14,155 bases of DNA, taken from contig JAQUOC010000026.1 in assembly GCA_028717305.1 (NCBI GenBank), positions 1 to 14,155 of the forward strand, in the 5' to 3' direction. The notes under the pieces were generated by a model, which was not told the DNA's origin, did not search any database, and was given only the letters and a program-made list of their open reading frames with translations. Both the position numbers and the translations under genes were made by a program. Position 1 is the first letter of the stretch; each line of letters begins with the position of its first letter. Shown here piece by piece: positions 5,540 through 11,386 of the stretch. Source of the DNA: Dehalococcoidales bacterium. Lineage in GTDB: Bacteria > Chloroflexota > Dehalococcoidia > Dehalococcoidales > UBA5760.

Positions 5540-7993
5540 TCATCTCAGCACCAGGTTGACCAGCCTGCCGGGGATATATACCGTCTTGAGCAATTCCCTG
5601 CCCTCAAGGTATGCCTTTACCCGCGGGCTCGTCATCGCCAGGATCTTAGCCTCCGCCTCGGTAATGGACACCGGGACGGTAATCTTATCGCGCAGCTTGC
5701 CGTTGACCTGGACAACCAGAGTAACCTCTTCATCACGGGCCAGTTCTTCGCTCCACTTAGGCCAGGACTGGTTATGAATGCTATAGGGATACCCCAGCCG
5801 CTGCCACAGCTCCTCGGTCAGGTGAGGAGCGGTGGGAGCTAAGAGCAGCAGGAGGATCCGGACAGCTTCCGACCAGGCTGATGGGGCAACTGCCCCGGCC
5901 TCCATTATCCGGCTCAGGTGGTTGGTAAACTCCATCAAGGAGGATACCATGGTGTTCAGGTGAATCCGCTCCAGGTCAATGGTTACCTTTCTGATAGTCT
6001 GATGGGTGATGCGGGCGAGTTCCTCCTCCGCATTCTCCCCGTCAGCTTTGGACCTGCCGCAGTAGTGATACTCCTTAAGCACCAGGCTCCACAGCCGGTT
6101 AAGCCAGCGGCTGATGCCGCTGATGCCGCTGTCATCCCAATCGCCGCCCTGCTCCCACGGAGCGAGGAACATCAGATAAGCACGGACGGTATCAGCCCCC
6201 AGGCGGGAAACGTAATCATCAGGGTTGACCACGTTGCCCCGTGATTTACTCATCTTATGATGACTGGCGATAATTGTGCCCTGGTTAAAGAGGCGCCTGA
6301 ACGGCTCGGAGAAATCAACCAGTCCCATATCTCGAAGCGCCTTGACAAAGAAGCGGGCATAGAAAAGATGCATCACGGCATGCTCGGCGCCACCGGTATA
6401 CAAATCGACCGGCAGCCAGTAGCCGACCTTATCGCTGGCAAAGGGAGCTGTGTCGTCATGGGGGCTGGCATAGCGCAGAAAGTACCACGAGGAGCACATA
6501 AAGGTGTCCATGGTATCGGTCTCCCGCCGGGCCGGAGCTGAGCAGCGGGGGCAGGTGGTATGGATAAATTCCTGGCAATACTTTAACGGTGATTCACCGG
6601 TAGGCTTGAACTCGGCGTTCTCCGGCAACAGGACGGGCAGGTCTTCCTCCGGAACAGGCACTATACCACATCGCTCACAGTAGATAATGGGAATAGGCGC
6701 CCCCCAGTAGCGCTGCCGTGAAATAAGCCAGTCGCGCAGCCGGTAGGTTATCGCCCTCTTTCCCCATCCCTTTTCCTCCAGAAAATCACAGACGGCCTGT
6801 TTACCCTGGTCGCCATAGAGGCCGTCGAACCGCCCCGAATTGACCATAGCACCCGACTCGGTGTAGGCAGCAGTCGGCTCTTCACCCTGCCAGTCGGCCG
6901 CAGCGATGACCACCTTTATCGGCAGGTGATATTTCCTAGCAAAGGCAAAATCACGCTCATCATGGGCCGGGACTGCCATTACGGCACCGGTGCCATAGCT
7001 CATCAGGACGTAGTCAGCAATCCAGATAGGCACCTTTTCACCGTTAAGCCTGTTTACGGCATAAGCCCCGATGAAGATGCCTTCCTTCTCTTTTTCCGTG
7101 GAAAGCCGTTCTATCTCACTCGCGCGCCGCGAGCTGTCGATATATGCTTCAACCTCAGCCCTCTTTTCCGCCGAGGTCAGTAGAGCCACCAGGGGATGCT
7201 CGGGAGCCAGTACCATAAAGGTGACCCCGAAGACAGTATCGGGGCGGGTGGTAAACACCCGAATCTCTTTCTCCTCTACACCGGGATAGTCGAGGGCAAA
7301 GGAAATCTCGGCACCGGTGCTTTTCCCCACCCAGTTCCGCTGCATTATCTTTATCCGCTCGGGCCAGTCAATACCGTCATGGAGCATCAGCTCGTCGGCA
7401 TATCTGGTAATTCGGAAGAACCACTGCTCTAGGTCACGCCGGACGACGACCGTCTCGCAACGCTCACAAAAACCGCTTACCACCTGCTCATTAGCCAGTA
7501 CCGTTTGACAGCATGGACACCAGTTGACCGGCGCCCTGCCTCGATAGGCCAGACCGGCCTGGTAGAGCTTCAGGAAAAACCACTGCGTCCAACGGTAGTA
7601 TTCCGGAAGGCAGGTAATGATTTCCCGGCTCCAGTCGTAGATGGCGCCGATACTTTCCAGCTGGCGGCGCATATTGTCCACATTGCACATTGTCCAGGTG
7701 AAGGGGTGGATACCGCGGCTGATCGCCGCATTCTCTGCAGGCAGTCCGAAGGCGTCGAAACCCACCGGATGGAGCACATTATAGCCCCGCATTCGTTGAA
7801 AGCGGGCGTGAACGTCAGAGGGAGCCATTGCATACCAGTGCCCGATATGGAGGTCCCCGGAGGTGTAGGGGAACATCGTCAGCGCATACCACTTAGGCTT
7901 GGTGCTATCCTCGGTAACCTGATAGAGCCTATCCTCAGCCCATCTCTGCCGCCACTTCTTTTCTATCTCAGGGGGGTTATAGCTATCAATCAA
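5540..7993 (-). CDS. leuS: Leucyl-tRNA synthetase
   Basis: This class Ia synthetase charges tRNA-Leu and carries a CP1 editing domain. From the TTG at 7993 the protein has 817 aa. Its His-Ile-Gly-His falls at residues 49-52, the same position as His-Met-Gly-His in E. coli LeuS, and Lys-Met-Ser-Lys-Ser is at 580-584. Other family marks are Gly-Phe-Asp-Ala-Phe-Gly-Leu-Pro-Ala-Glu, the Cys-x2-Cys and Cys-x2-Cys zinc-type cluster near Val-Leu-Ala-Asn-Glu-Gln, the Thr-Thr-Arg-Pro-Asp-Thr editing motif, and the Asp-Thr-Phe-x-x-Ser-Ser-Trp-Tyr stretch. The frame opens further to a TTG at 8089, adding 32 residues, but that codon coincides with the -35 box of a good promoter. The 7993 TTG has GGGAG 6 nt upstream, so I choose it. 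No T-box leader is seen. Confidence 0.96.
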   Translation of the reverse strand: MIDSYNPPEIEKKWRQRWAEDRLYQVTEDSTKPKWYALTMFPYTSGDLHIGHWYAMAPSDVHARFQRMRGYNVLHPVGFDAFGLPAENAAISRGIHPFTWTMCNVDNMRRQLESIGAIYDWSREIITCLPEYYRWTQWFFLKLYQAGLAYRGRAPVNWCPCCQTVLANEQVVSGFCERCETVVVRRDLEQWFFRITRYADELMLHDGIDWPERIKIMQRNWVGKSTGAEISFALDYPGVEEKEIRVFTTRPDTVFGVTFMVLAPEHPLVALLTSAEKRAEVEAYIDSSRRASEIERLSTEKEKEGIFIGAYAVNRLNGEKVPIWIADYVLMSYGTGAVMAVPAHDERDFAFARKYHLPIKVVIAAADWQGEEPTAAYTESGAMVNSGRFDGLYGDQGKQAVCDFLEEKGWGKRAITYRLRDWLISRQRYWGAPIPIIYCERCGIVPVPEEDLPVLLPENAEFKPTGESPLKYCQEFIHTTCPRCSAPARRETDTMDTFMCSSWYFLRYASPHDDTAPFASDKVGYWLPVDLYTGGAEHAVMHLFYARFFVKALRDMGLVDFSEPFRRLFNQGTIIASHHKMSKSRGNVVNPDDYVSRLGADTVRAYLMFLAPWEQGGDWDDSGISGISRWLNRLWSLVLKEYHYCGRSKADGENAEEELARITHQTIRKVTIDLERIHLNTMVSSLMEFTNHLSRIMEAGAVAPSAWSEAVRILLLLLAPTAPHLTEELWQRLGYPYSIHNQSWPKWSEELARDEEVTLVVQVNGKLRDKITVPVSITEAEAKILAMTSPRVKAYLEGRELLKTVYIPGRLVNLVLR

Positions 7994-8060
7994 TCCGTTC
8001 TCCCATCTGAATGAAAGCCCTCCGCCAAAGGACGCCGCCAGCGAAGAGCCGAACTGCTTT

Positions 8061-8089
8061 ATTTTAGCAATAAAGGGTGAAGTGTGCAA
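8061..8089 (-). promoter_or_regulatory. Promoter of leuS-proC
   Basis: Minus-strand TTGCAC (8089-8084) and TAAAAT (8066-8061) lie exactly 17 bp apart. Transcription should start near 8054, leaving a leader of about 60 nt before the TTG at 7993. The -10 matches 5 of 6 consensus bases. The -35 matches mainly in TTG. Its location inside the longer leuS frame argues against the longer start. The leader is too short for a T-box, so leucine-responsive attenuation of that kind is unlikely. Confidence 0.6.
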
Positions 8090-8141
8090 AAGAAGGACCC
8101 CGGGGGTATGCTAATACCTGCTAAATGCAGATATCGATGAG

Positions 8142-8170
8142 TTGTATCCCGCTCTCCGGTAGTATAGACT
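8142..8170 (+). promoter_or_regulatory. Possible promoter of the tusA-family gene
   Basis: TTGTAT (8142-8147) is followed 17 bp later by TAGACT (8165-8170), or 15 bp later by TATAGA (8163-8168). This would start transcription near 8177 and give a leader of about 45 nt before the ATG at 8220. It sits back to back with the leuS promoter. A small hairpin, GGTAT-GCTA-ATACC at 8105-8118, lies between the two. Both boxes are imperfect, so this is tentative. Confidence 0.35.
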
Positions 8171-8219
8171 AGTGAGAGGCACCTGGAACAACGGGAAAGG
8201 GAGAGTACGGATAAGGGAA

Positions 8220-8474
8220 ATGGCGGATAAGACCAGGGTTGACAGGACTCTTGACGTCAGGGGTGAGATTTGCCCCAATCCGGACATAAAGGTCAGGGCG
8301 GCACTGGAGAAGATGGGGCAGGGGCAGGTTCTGGAAGTCTTGCTTGACTACCCGCTGTCGGTAGAGCGTGTACCCCGTAACGCGGAGAAAAGGCAACACC
8401 GGGTCATAATGATAGAGCGGACATCAGGAGCGGAGCACAGGATATTAATTGAGGCCAAGGCAAACCGGCAGTAA
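8220..8474 (+). CDS. TusA/SirA-family sulfur-carrier protein
   Basis: Members of this family accept persulfide sulfur on a conserved cysteine and pass it on for tRNA thiolation, cofactor synthesis or sulfur metabolism. From the ATG at 8220 the protein has 84 aa, the usual size. It carries the motif Leu-Asp-Val-Arg-Gly-Glu-Ile-Cys-Pro-Asn-Pro, with the active Cys in the Cys-Pro-x-Pro helix start, and then the Gly-Gln-Val-Leu-Glu-Val-Leu-Leu-Asp-Tyr-Pro strand typical of the fold. An upstream GTG at 8172 would add 16 Gly/Arg-rich residues not expected in the family. However, the ribosome-binding site for 8220 is not ideal: AAGGGA sits almost against it, and AAAGGGAG lies about 16 nt away. The gene stands alone, without TusBCD, DsrE or rhodanese genes nearby, so the specific pathway is unknown. 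It is convergent with fabL. Confidence 0.88.
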   Translation: MADKTRVDRTLDVRGEICPNPDIKVRAALEKMGQGQVLEVLLDYPLSVERVPRNAEKRQHRVIMIERTSGAEHRILIEAKANRQ

Positions 8475-8526
8475 ATCATTGCGGCCTACTAAGGTGCGAT
8501 AACCAAATCTACTCGTGCCAGCGGGT

Positions 8527-9312
8527 CTACCCGCCGCCTCGTTTCTCAACATAGCTTACCGGTGCCAGCGACATACCTCCGTCGACGATAATCGTCTGGC
8601 CTCTGATCATGAAAGACTCGCAGCTGCAGAGGAAAGCCACCACGCCGGCGACATCTTCAGGACTGACCAACCTGCCCGCCGGAGTCGTCGGCAAGACAGA
8701 GTCGTTCCCCGACAGCGCCGCTTTTAGATAGAGCAGGCCGGCCCCGGTCTCAATAAGCGAAGCGCCTACCGCATTAACACAGATATCCTTCGGAGCCAGC
8801 TCCACCGCCAGGTAGCGCACCAGGGCCTCAAGGGTCGCCTTCGATACCCCGATGGCAATGTAGCCGGGCCAGACCAGCTTCGAACCCAGACTGGTGATGG
8901 CCACTATTTTACCACCCCTCCCCTCCATCAGCCCGGCCGCCCGCTGCGCACCGAGCAGAAACGCCCTGGCATTGATGTCCATCGTCCAGCCCCATACCTT
9001 GGCATCCAGATTCAGAGCAGAACGAGGCAGACCGGAGGCAGCGTTGCTGACGAATATGTCCAGCCGGCCAAAGCTCTCCGCAACGGCATCGAACATCTCA
9101 TCGAGCTTCTCCGGCTCGCCGACATTGGCCCGGATGACACTGGCCTTCACGCCCAGCTTCTCAATATCCCGGGCCGTTTGCTCGGCAGCCTCGCGCCGGC
9201 GGAAGTAGTTGACAATAACATCGGCACCCTCCCGGGCCAGCCTCAGGGCTATCGCCCTGCCAATGCCACGGGAGCTGCCGGTTACCAGGGCAACCTTACC
9301 TTTAAGCATCAA
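8527..9312 (-). CDS. fabL: FabL-type enoyl-[ACP] reductase (SDR superfamily)
   Basis: The predicted role is NAD(P)H reduction of trans-2-enoyl-ACP in the last step of each fatty-acid elongation cycle. The 261-aa protein has the nucleotide-binding Thr-Gly-Ser-Ser-Arg-Gly-Ile-Gly (11-18) and Asn-Ala-Ala-Ser-Gly (90-94). Its catalytic pair is Tyr151-x6-Lys158. The six-residue spacing is that of enoyl reductases (FabI/FabL), not the Tyr-x3-Lys of FabG-type ketoreductases. Stretches such as Ser-Leu-Gly-Ser, Gly-Val-Ser-Lys-Ala, Arg-Tyr-Leu-Ala-Val-Glu-Leu and Ile-Arg-Gly-Gln-Thr-Ile-Ile-Val-Asp-Gly-Gly match my recall of B. subtilis FabL closely. The start is TTG (9312) or the next codon ATG (9309); AAAGGAGG lies 8 or 11 nt upstream. 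Automatic pipelines often label such proteins 'SDR family oxidoreductase' or 'FabG'. No other fatty-acid gene is nearby. Confidence 0.88.
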   Translation of the reverse strand: MMLKGKVALVTGSSRGIGRAIALRLAREGADVIVNYFRRREAAEQTARDIEKLGVKASVIRANVGEPEKLDEMFDAVAESFGRLDIFVSNAASGLPRSALNLDAKVWGWTMDINARAFLLGAQRAAGLMEGRGGKIVAITSLGSKLVWPGYIAIGVSKATLEALVRYLAVELAPKDICVNAVGASLIETGAGLLYLKAALSGNDSVLPTTPAGRLVSPEDVAGVVAFLCSCESFMIRGQTIIVDGGMSLAPVSYVEKRGGG

Positions 9313-9332
9313 TTTCTAAGCCTCCTTTTCCG

Positions 9333-9387
9333 GGAAATCTGTGGCTGCGATATCCGGCAGACCAGCAAAGCAAAGTCTCTAGCTGGT
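9333..9387 (-). promoter_or_regulatory. Structured 5' leader of fabL (two stem-loops)
   Basis: Inside the predicted leader, ACCAGC (9361-9366) pairs with GCTGGT (9382-9387) around a 15-nt loop. GGAAATC (9333-9339) pairs with GATATCC (9349-9355) with one mismatch, and flanking CCGG bases can extend it. The second stem lies just upstream of the AAAGGAGG ribosome-binding site (9328-9321). It might modulate translation, but no known riboswitch class is recognised. Confidence 0.33.
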
Positions 9388-9403
9388 GCACGTAGAGTAT
9401 CCT

Positions 9404-9433
9404 ATTATACCTTTATGAATCATCTCCTGTCAT
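9404..9433 (-). promoter_or_regulatory. Promoter of fabL
   Basis: Minus-strand ATGACA (9433-9428, 5 of 6 consensus) and a perfect TATAAT (9409-9404) are separated by 18 bp. Transcription should start near 9397, leaving a leader of about 85 nt before the fabL start. This is among the best sigma70-like promoters in the window. Confidence 0.68.
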
Positions 9434-9509
9434 TACTCACTCGACCTACCCCTGAAACCAGACTGAGGGATAGCCTGAGGCAGTAAAATCACCTCCAAAA
9501 AGAAAAGAT

Positions 9510-9540
9510 TTGAGAGGTAGGGGGGTAAATCATGTATACT
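9510..9540 (+). promoter_or_regulatory. Promoter of the dnaJ-like gene
   Basis: TATACT (9535-9540, 5 of 6) is a good -10, with TTGAGA (9510-9515) 19 bp upstream as a somewhat distant -35. The expected start is near 9547, only about 7 nt before the ATG at 9554. No Shine-Dalgarno motif fits in that space. The mRNA may therefore be almost leaderless, unless transcription begins further upstream. No CIRCE-type heat-shock repeat is seen. Confidence 0.5.
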
Positions 9541-9553
9541 TATAGCGGATAGC

Positions 9554-10342
9554 ATGAATCAGAAAGATTACTACAATATTCTGGGTGTGGACAAGAGCGC
9601 CAGCCAGAAATCTATAAAAGAAGCCTACCGGAAGCTCGCCTTCCAGTATCATCCCGACAAGAACAAGGACGACCCGGCAGCGACCAACAAGATGAAGGAA
9701 ATCAACGAGGCCTATGCCGTTCTCTCCGATGTTTCCAAGAGAAGGGAATACGACCTCTTAAGGTCTCAGTACGGACCGTCTGCCTACGATAGATTCAGAC
9801 AGAGCCATACCACCGAGGACATATTCAGGGGTTCAGACATCAACCAGATTTTCGAGGAGTTTGCCCGGATATTCGGCTTTCGAAGCTCGGGCGATGTTTT
9901 CCGGGAATCTTACGGTAATGAATACTGGGGGTTCGACCCCAGGACCGGGGCAGGATCCAATAAGAATCATGCATCCAGTTACCATGGCCAGATGTCGGAA
10001 TCATCTTCCCCCGGGTTTATGGGCAAGCTTGTCAAGTTCTTCCTGAAAAAGGTTGTCGGTGTGGAGCTGCCGGAAAGAGGTGAGAACTTTTACGATACGA
10101 TCACACTGAGCCCCGAGAGGGTCCGGGGTGGTACCGAAGTGGAGTACTCATATCAGAGACGGGGTAAGACCAGAAACCTCATGGTAAAGATTCCGCCCGG
10201 GATAAGAGACGGCCAGCGTATAAGGCTGAAGGGCATGGGGTCTCCCGGAGAGGCCGGCGGTGCACCCGGCGATCTCTACCTGCAGGTGAAAATAAAAAGA
10301 CCCTGGACCCAAAGGGTGAGGGACTTTTTCAACAAGATGTAG
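9554..10342 (+). CDS. Short DnaJ/CbpA-like J-domain co-chaperone with a single C-terminal domain
   Basis: This is a predicted Hsp70 (DnaK) co-chaperone that stimulates ATP hydrolysis and delivers substrates. The 262-aa protein has a J-domain at residues 5-68 with His33-Pro34-Asp35, essential for DnaK contact. Residues 70-176 form a linker rich in Ser, Gly and aromatic residues. One client-binding beta domain follows at about 178-248, with Val-Lys-Ile-Pro-Pro-Gly-Ile-x-Asp-Gly-Gln-x-Ile-Arg-Leu and Gly-Asp-Leu-Tyr-Leu-Gln-Val. It lacks the Cys4 zinc fingers of type I DnaJ, a proper Gly/Phe region, and the second C-terminal domain plus dimer tail. It is therefore shorter than CbpA (about 306 aa) or DnaJ (about 376 aa). 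The reading frame ends cleanly and is followed by a strong terminator, so it looks like a genuine short variant. No dnaK or grpE is adjacent. Confidence 0.92.
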   Translation: MNQKDYYNILGVDKSASQKSIKEAYRKLAFQYHPDKNKDDPAATNKMKEINEAYAVLSDVSKRREYDLLRSQYGPSAYDRFRQSHTTEDIFRGSDINQIFEEFARIFGFRSSGDVFRESYGNEYWGFDPRTGAGSNKNHASSYHGQMSESSSPGFMGKLVKFFLKKVVGVELPERGENFYDTITLSPERVRGGTEVEYSYQRRGKTRNLMVKIPPGIRDGQRIRLKGMGSPGEAGGAPGDLYLQVKIKRPWTQRVRDFFNKM

Positions 10343-10376
10343 GGGCTCTCGCTGCCAGCGAAGGAGCGGATAAAAG

Positions 10377-10406
10377 AGCCCCCGAAGTTCGGGGGCTTTT
10401 CTTTTT
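10377..10406. terminator. Strong intrinsic terminator, probably bidirectional
   Basis: AGCCCCCG (10377-10384) and CGGGGGCT (10390-10397) form a perfect 8-bp GC-rich stem with an AAGTT loop. On the plus strand it is followed by TTT-C-TTTTT, terminating the dnaJ-like gene 35 bp after its stop. On the minus strand the same stem is followed by CTTTTA, so it can also end transcription of the flavodoxin gene, whose stop lies about 84 bp away. Confidence 0.9.
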
Positions 10407-10480
10407 ATAGCATTATTTACCCTTACAGTAAGTTTTACCTCATTGAACAAAAAGCCATCCCGAATGCTTTTCGATTACCA

Positions 10481-11080
10481 CTATTTGCCGGCATTAATTG
10501 AACTGAGCAAGCGACGGACATCGTTTTCTACTTGATTCAGGTCTTCTTTGTTGGGACGCCCTCGTATATCTCCCAGGCATCCCTCGGTGCTACGGTCTTC
10601 ACGGCCGTGATACTCTCCTATGGTATACCACTCCTCGATGACATCGAAACCCAGATGTTCAAAGAATTGCCCCATATATTTACAGACAGGAGTAGCTTCC
10701 CTTAATCCCGTGTGAGGTCCAGAGTAGGTACAGAACACTACTGCCCGCTTACCGGGGAGCTTAGGTGCGCATAATTTAATGTCACCCCGGCTGTCATGCA
10801 GCTTCATTTTGTTCTTTATGAAACGTTGTATCGCGTCAGGCGGCAGCCACATGTACGAAGGCGCACCTAGAAAAACAAGATCATAGTCATAAAGTTCCAC
10901 GTCTTCTGCTTCTTCAACCTTCATTATGATTGATGTTATGTTTTGACGCTCTAACGTATTATGGATTGTTCTGGCTACCTTTTCGGTATTCCCAGTACCC
11001 GACCAGTATATGATCAGGGCGCGAAACCTCCGTCTGATATCAGGTTCGTCTTGCATCTGTCGTATGGCCCCCTTTATCAT
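10481..11080 (-). CDS. Flavodoxin-family protein
   Basis: This is a predicted FMN-binding electron-transfer protein or small flavin reductase. The 199-aa protein has the FMN phosphate loop Ser-Gly-Thr-Gly-Asn-Thr at 27-32 in a Tyr-Trp-Ser-Gly-Thr-Gly-Asn-Thr-Glu context. The 60s-loop motif Leu-Gly-Ala-Pro-Ser-Tyr-Met-Trp is at 71-78, and Phe-Cys-Thr-Tyr-Ser-Gly-Pro is at 116-122. The Gly-Asp-Ile-Arg-Gly-Arg-Pro-Asn tail motif (170-177) recurs in long flavodoxins of anaerobes and archaea. The start may instead be Met9 (11056, 191 aa), because AAAGGGGG lies 11 nt upstream of it while the first ATG has only a weak site. Base composition is visibly more AT-rich than in mutS2 or fabL, which hints at separate ancestry. 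It has its own promoter, divergent from mutS2. Confidence 0.9.
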   Translation of the reverse strand: MIKGAIRQMQDEPDIRRRFRALIIYWSGTGNTEKVARTIHNTLERQNITSIIMKVEEAEDVELYDYDLVFLGAPSYMWLPPDAIQRFIKNKMKLHDSRGDIKLCAPKLPGKRAVVFCTYSGPHTGLREATPVCKYMGQFFEHLGFDVIEEWYTIGEYHGREDRSTEGCLGDIRGRPNKEDLNQVENDVRRLLSSINAGK

Positions 11081-11096
11081 TACACCGCATTGATAA

Positions 11097-11116
11097 GATT
11101 AGCAGTCTGGCTAATC
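11097..11116 (-). repeat. Perfect 7-bp stem-loop in the flavodoxin leader
   Basis: GATTAGC (11097-11103) and GCTAATC (11110-11116) are perfectly complementary around a 6-nt loop. It lies about 10-30 nt after the predicted transcription start and 17 nt upstream of the first ATG. There is no T-run, so it is not a terminator. An mRNA-stabilising or regulatory leader hairpin is possible. Confidence 0.5.
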
Positions 11117-11133
11117 CTTCAGGGTTTGTCCTG

Positions 11134-11163
11134 ATTATGCCACTAGCTATAGCTTAACATCAA
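11134..11163 (-). promoter_or_regulatory. Promoter of the flavodoxin gene with an internal palindrome
   Basis: Minus-strand TTGATG (11163-11158, 4 of 6) and CATAAT (11139-11134, 5 of 6) are separated by 18 bp, so transcription should start near 11127. The spacer contains a perfect 10-bp palindrome, AGCTATAGCT (11145-11154), positioned where a repressor would block RNA polymerase. Chance occurrence cannot be excluded. Confidence 0.5.
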
Positions 11164-11345
11164 CCAATTTAGCATCTATCCAACAAAAGCTGGCTAAAGT
11201 ATCCTGCCTGCATACTCCATCGAGAAGTATAACTCAGTCACACTTCGATACGGCTATGACAGACCAATTAGAAATACTCTCCCATAAATAGCAAAGTGGA
11301 ACTCCAATAACCGACGCACCAAAGTTCAGGTCAGCCTGCTTAAGG

Positions 11346-11354
11346 TGATACAAT
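11346..11354 (+). promoter_or_regulatory. Extended -10 promoter of mutS2
   Basis: TGATACAAT is an extended -10 element (TG, one base, then TACAAT with 5 of 6 matches). No strong -35 lies 17-18 bp upstream (TTCAGG is the nearest), which fits an extended -10 promoter. The start would be near 11361, leaving a leader of about 25 nt that includes the GGGAG ribosome-binding site. Confidence 0.48.
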
Positions 11355-11386
11355 AGGGCTGGCAATAGAACACGGGAGCAATAAGC

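Larger units (their letters stand above)
11081..11386. other. 306-bp divergent intergenic region between the flavodoxin gene and mutS2
   Basis: The region holds one promoter for each flanking gene, a hairpin in the flavodoxin leader and a palindrome in its promoter, all listed separately. The middle (about 11165-11320) is AT-rich and shows no credible gene. The 94-aa minus-strand frame at 11234-11518 overlaps the mutS2 start and lacks family resemblance or a ribosome-binding site. I see no RNA gene or repeat there. Confidence 0.6.

Noticed and set aside
7993..8160. T-box riboswitch controlling leuS
   Set aside because: The predicted leader is only about 60 nt, with no T-box consensus or terminator/antiterminator pair.
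8521..8534. GCGGG-TCTA-CCCGC hairpin over the fabL stop, as a shared terminator with tusA
   Set aside because: Only a 5-bp stem, and neither strand has a following T-tract.
9489..9496. TCACCTCC, identical to the anti-Shine-Dalgarno core (GGAGGTGA on the minus strand)
   Set aside because: No start codon follows at a suitable distance on the minus strand, and no small RNA boundaries are apparent. Probably chance.
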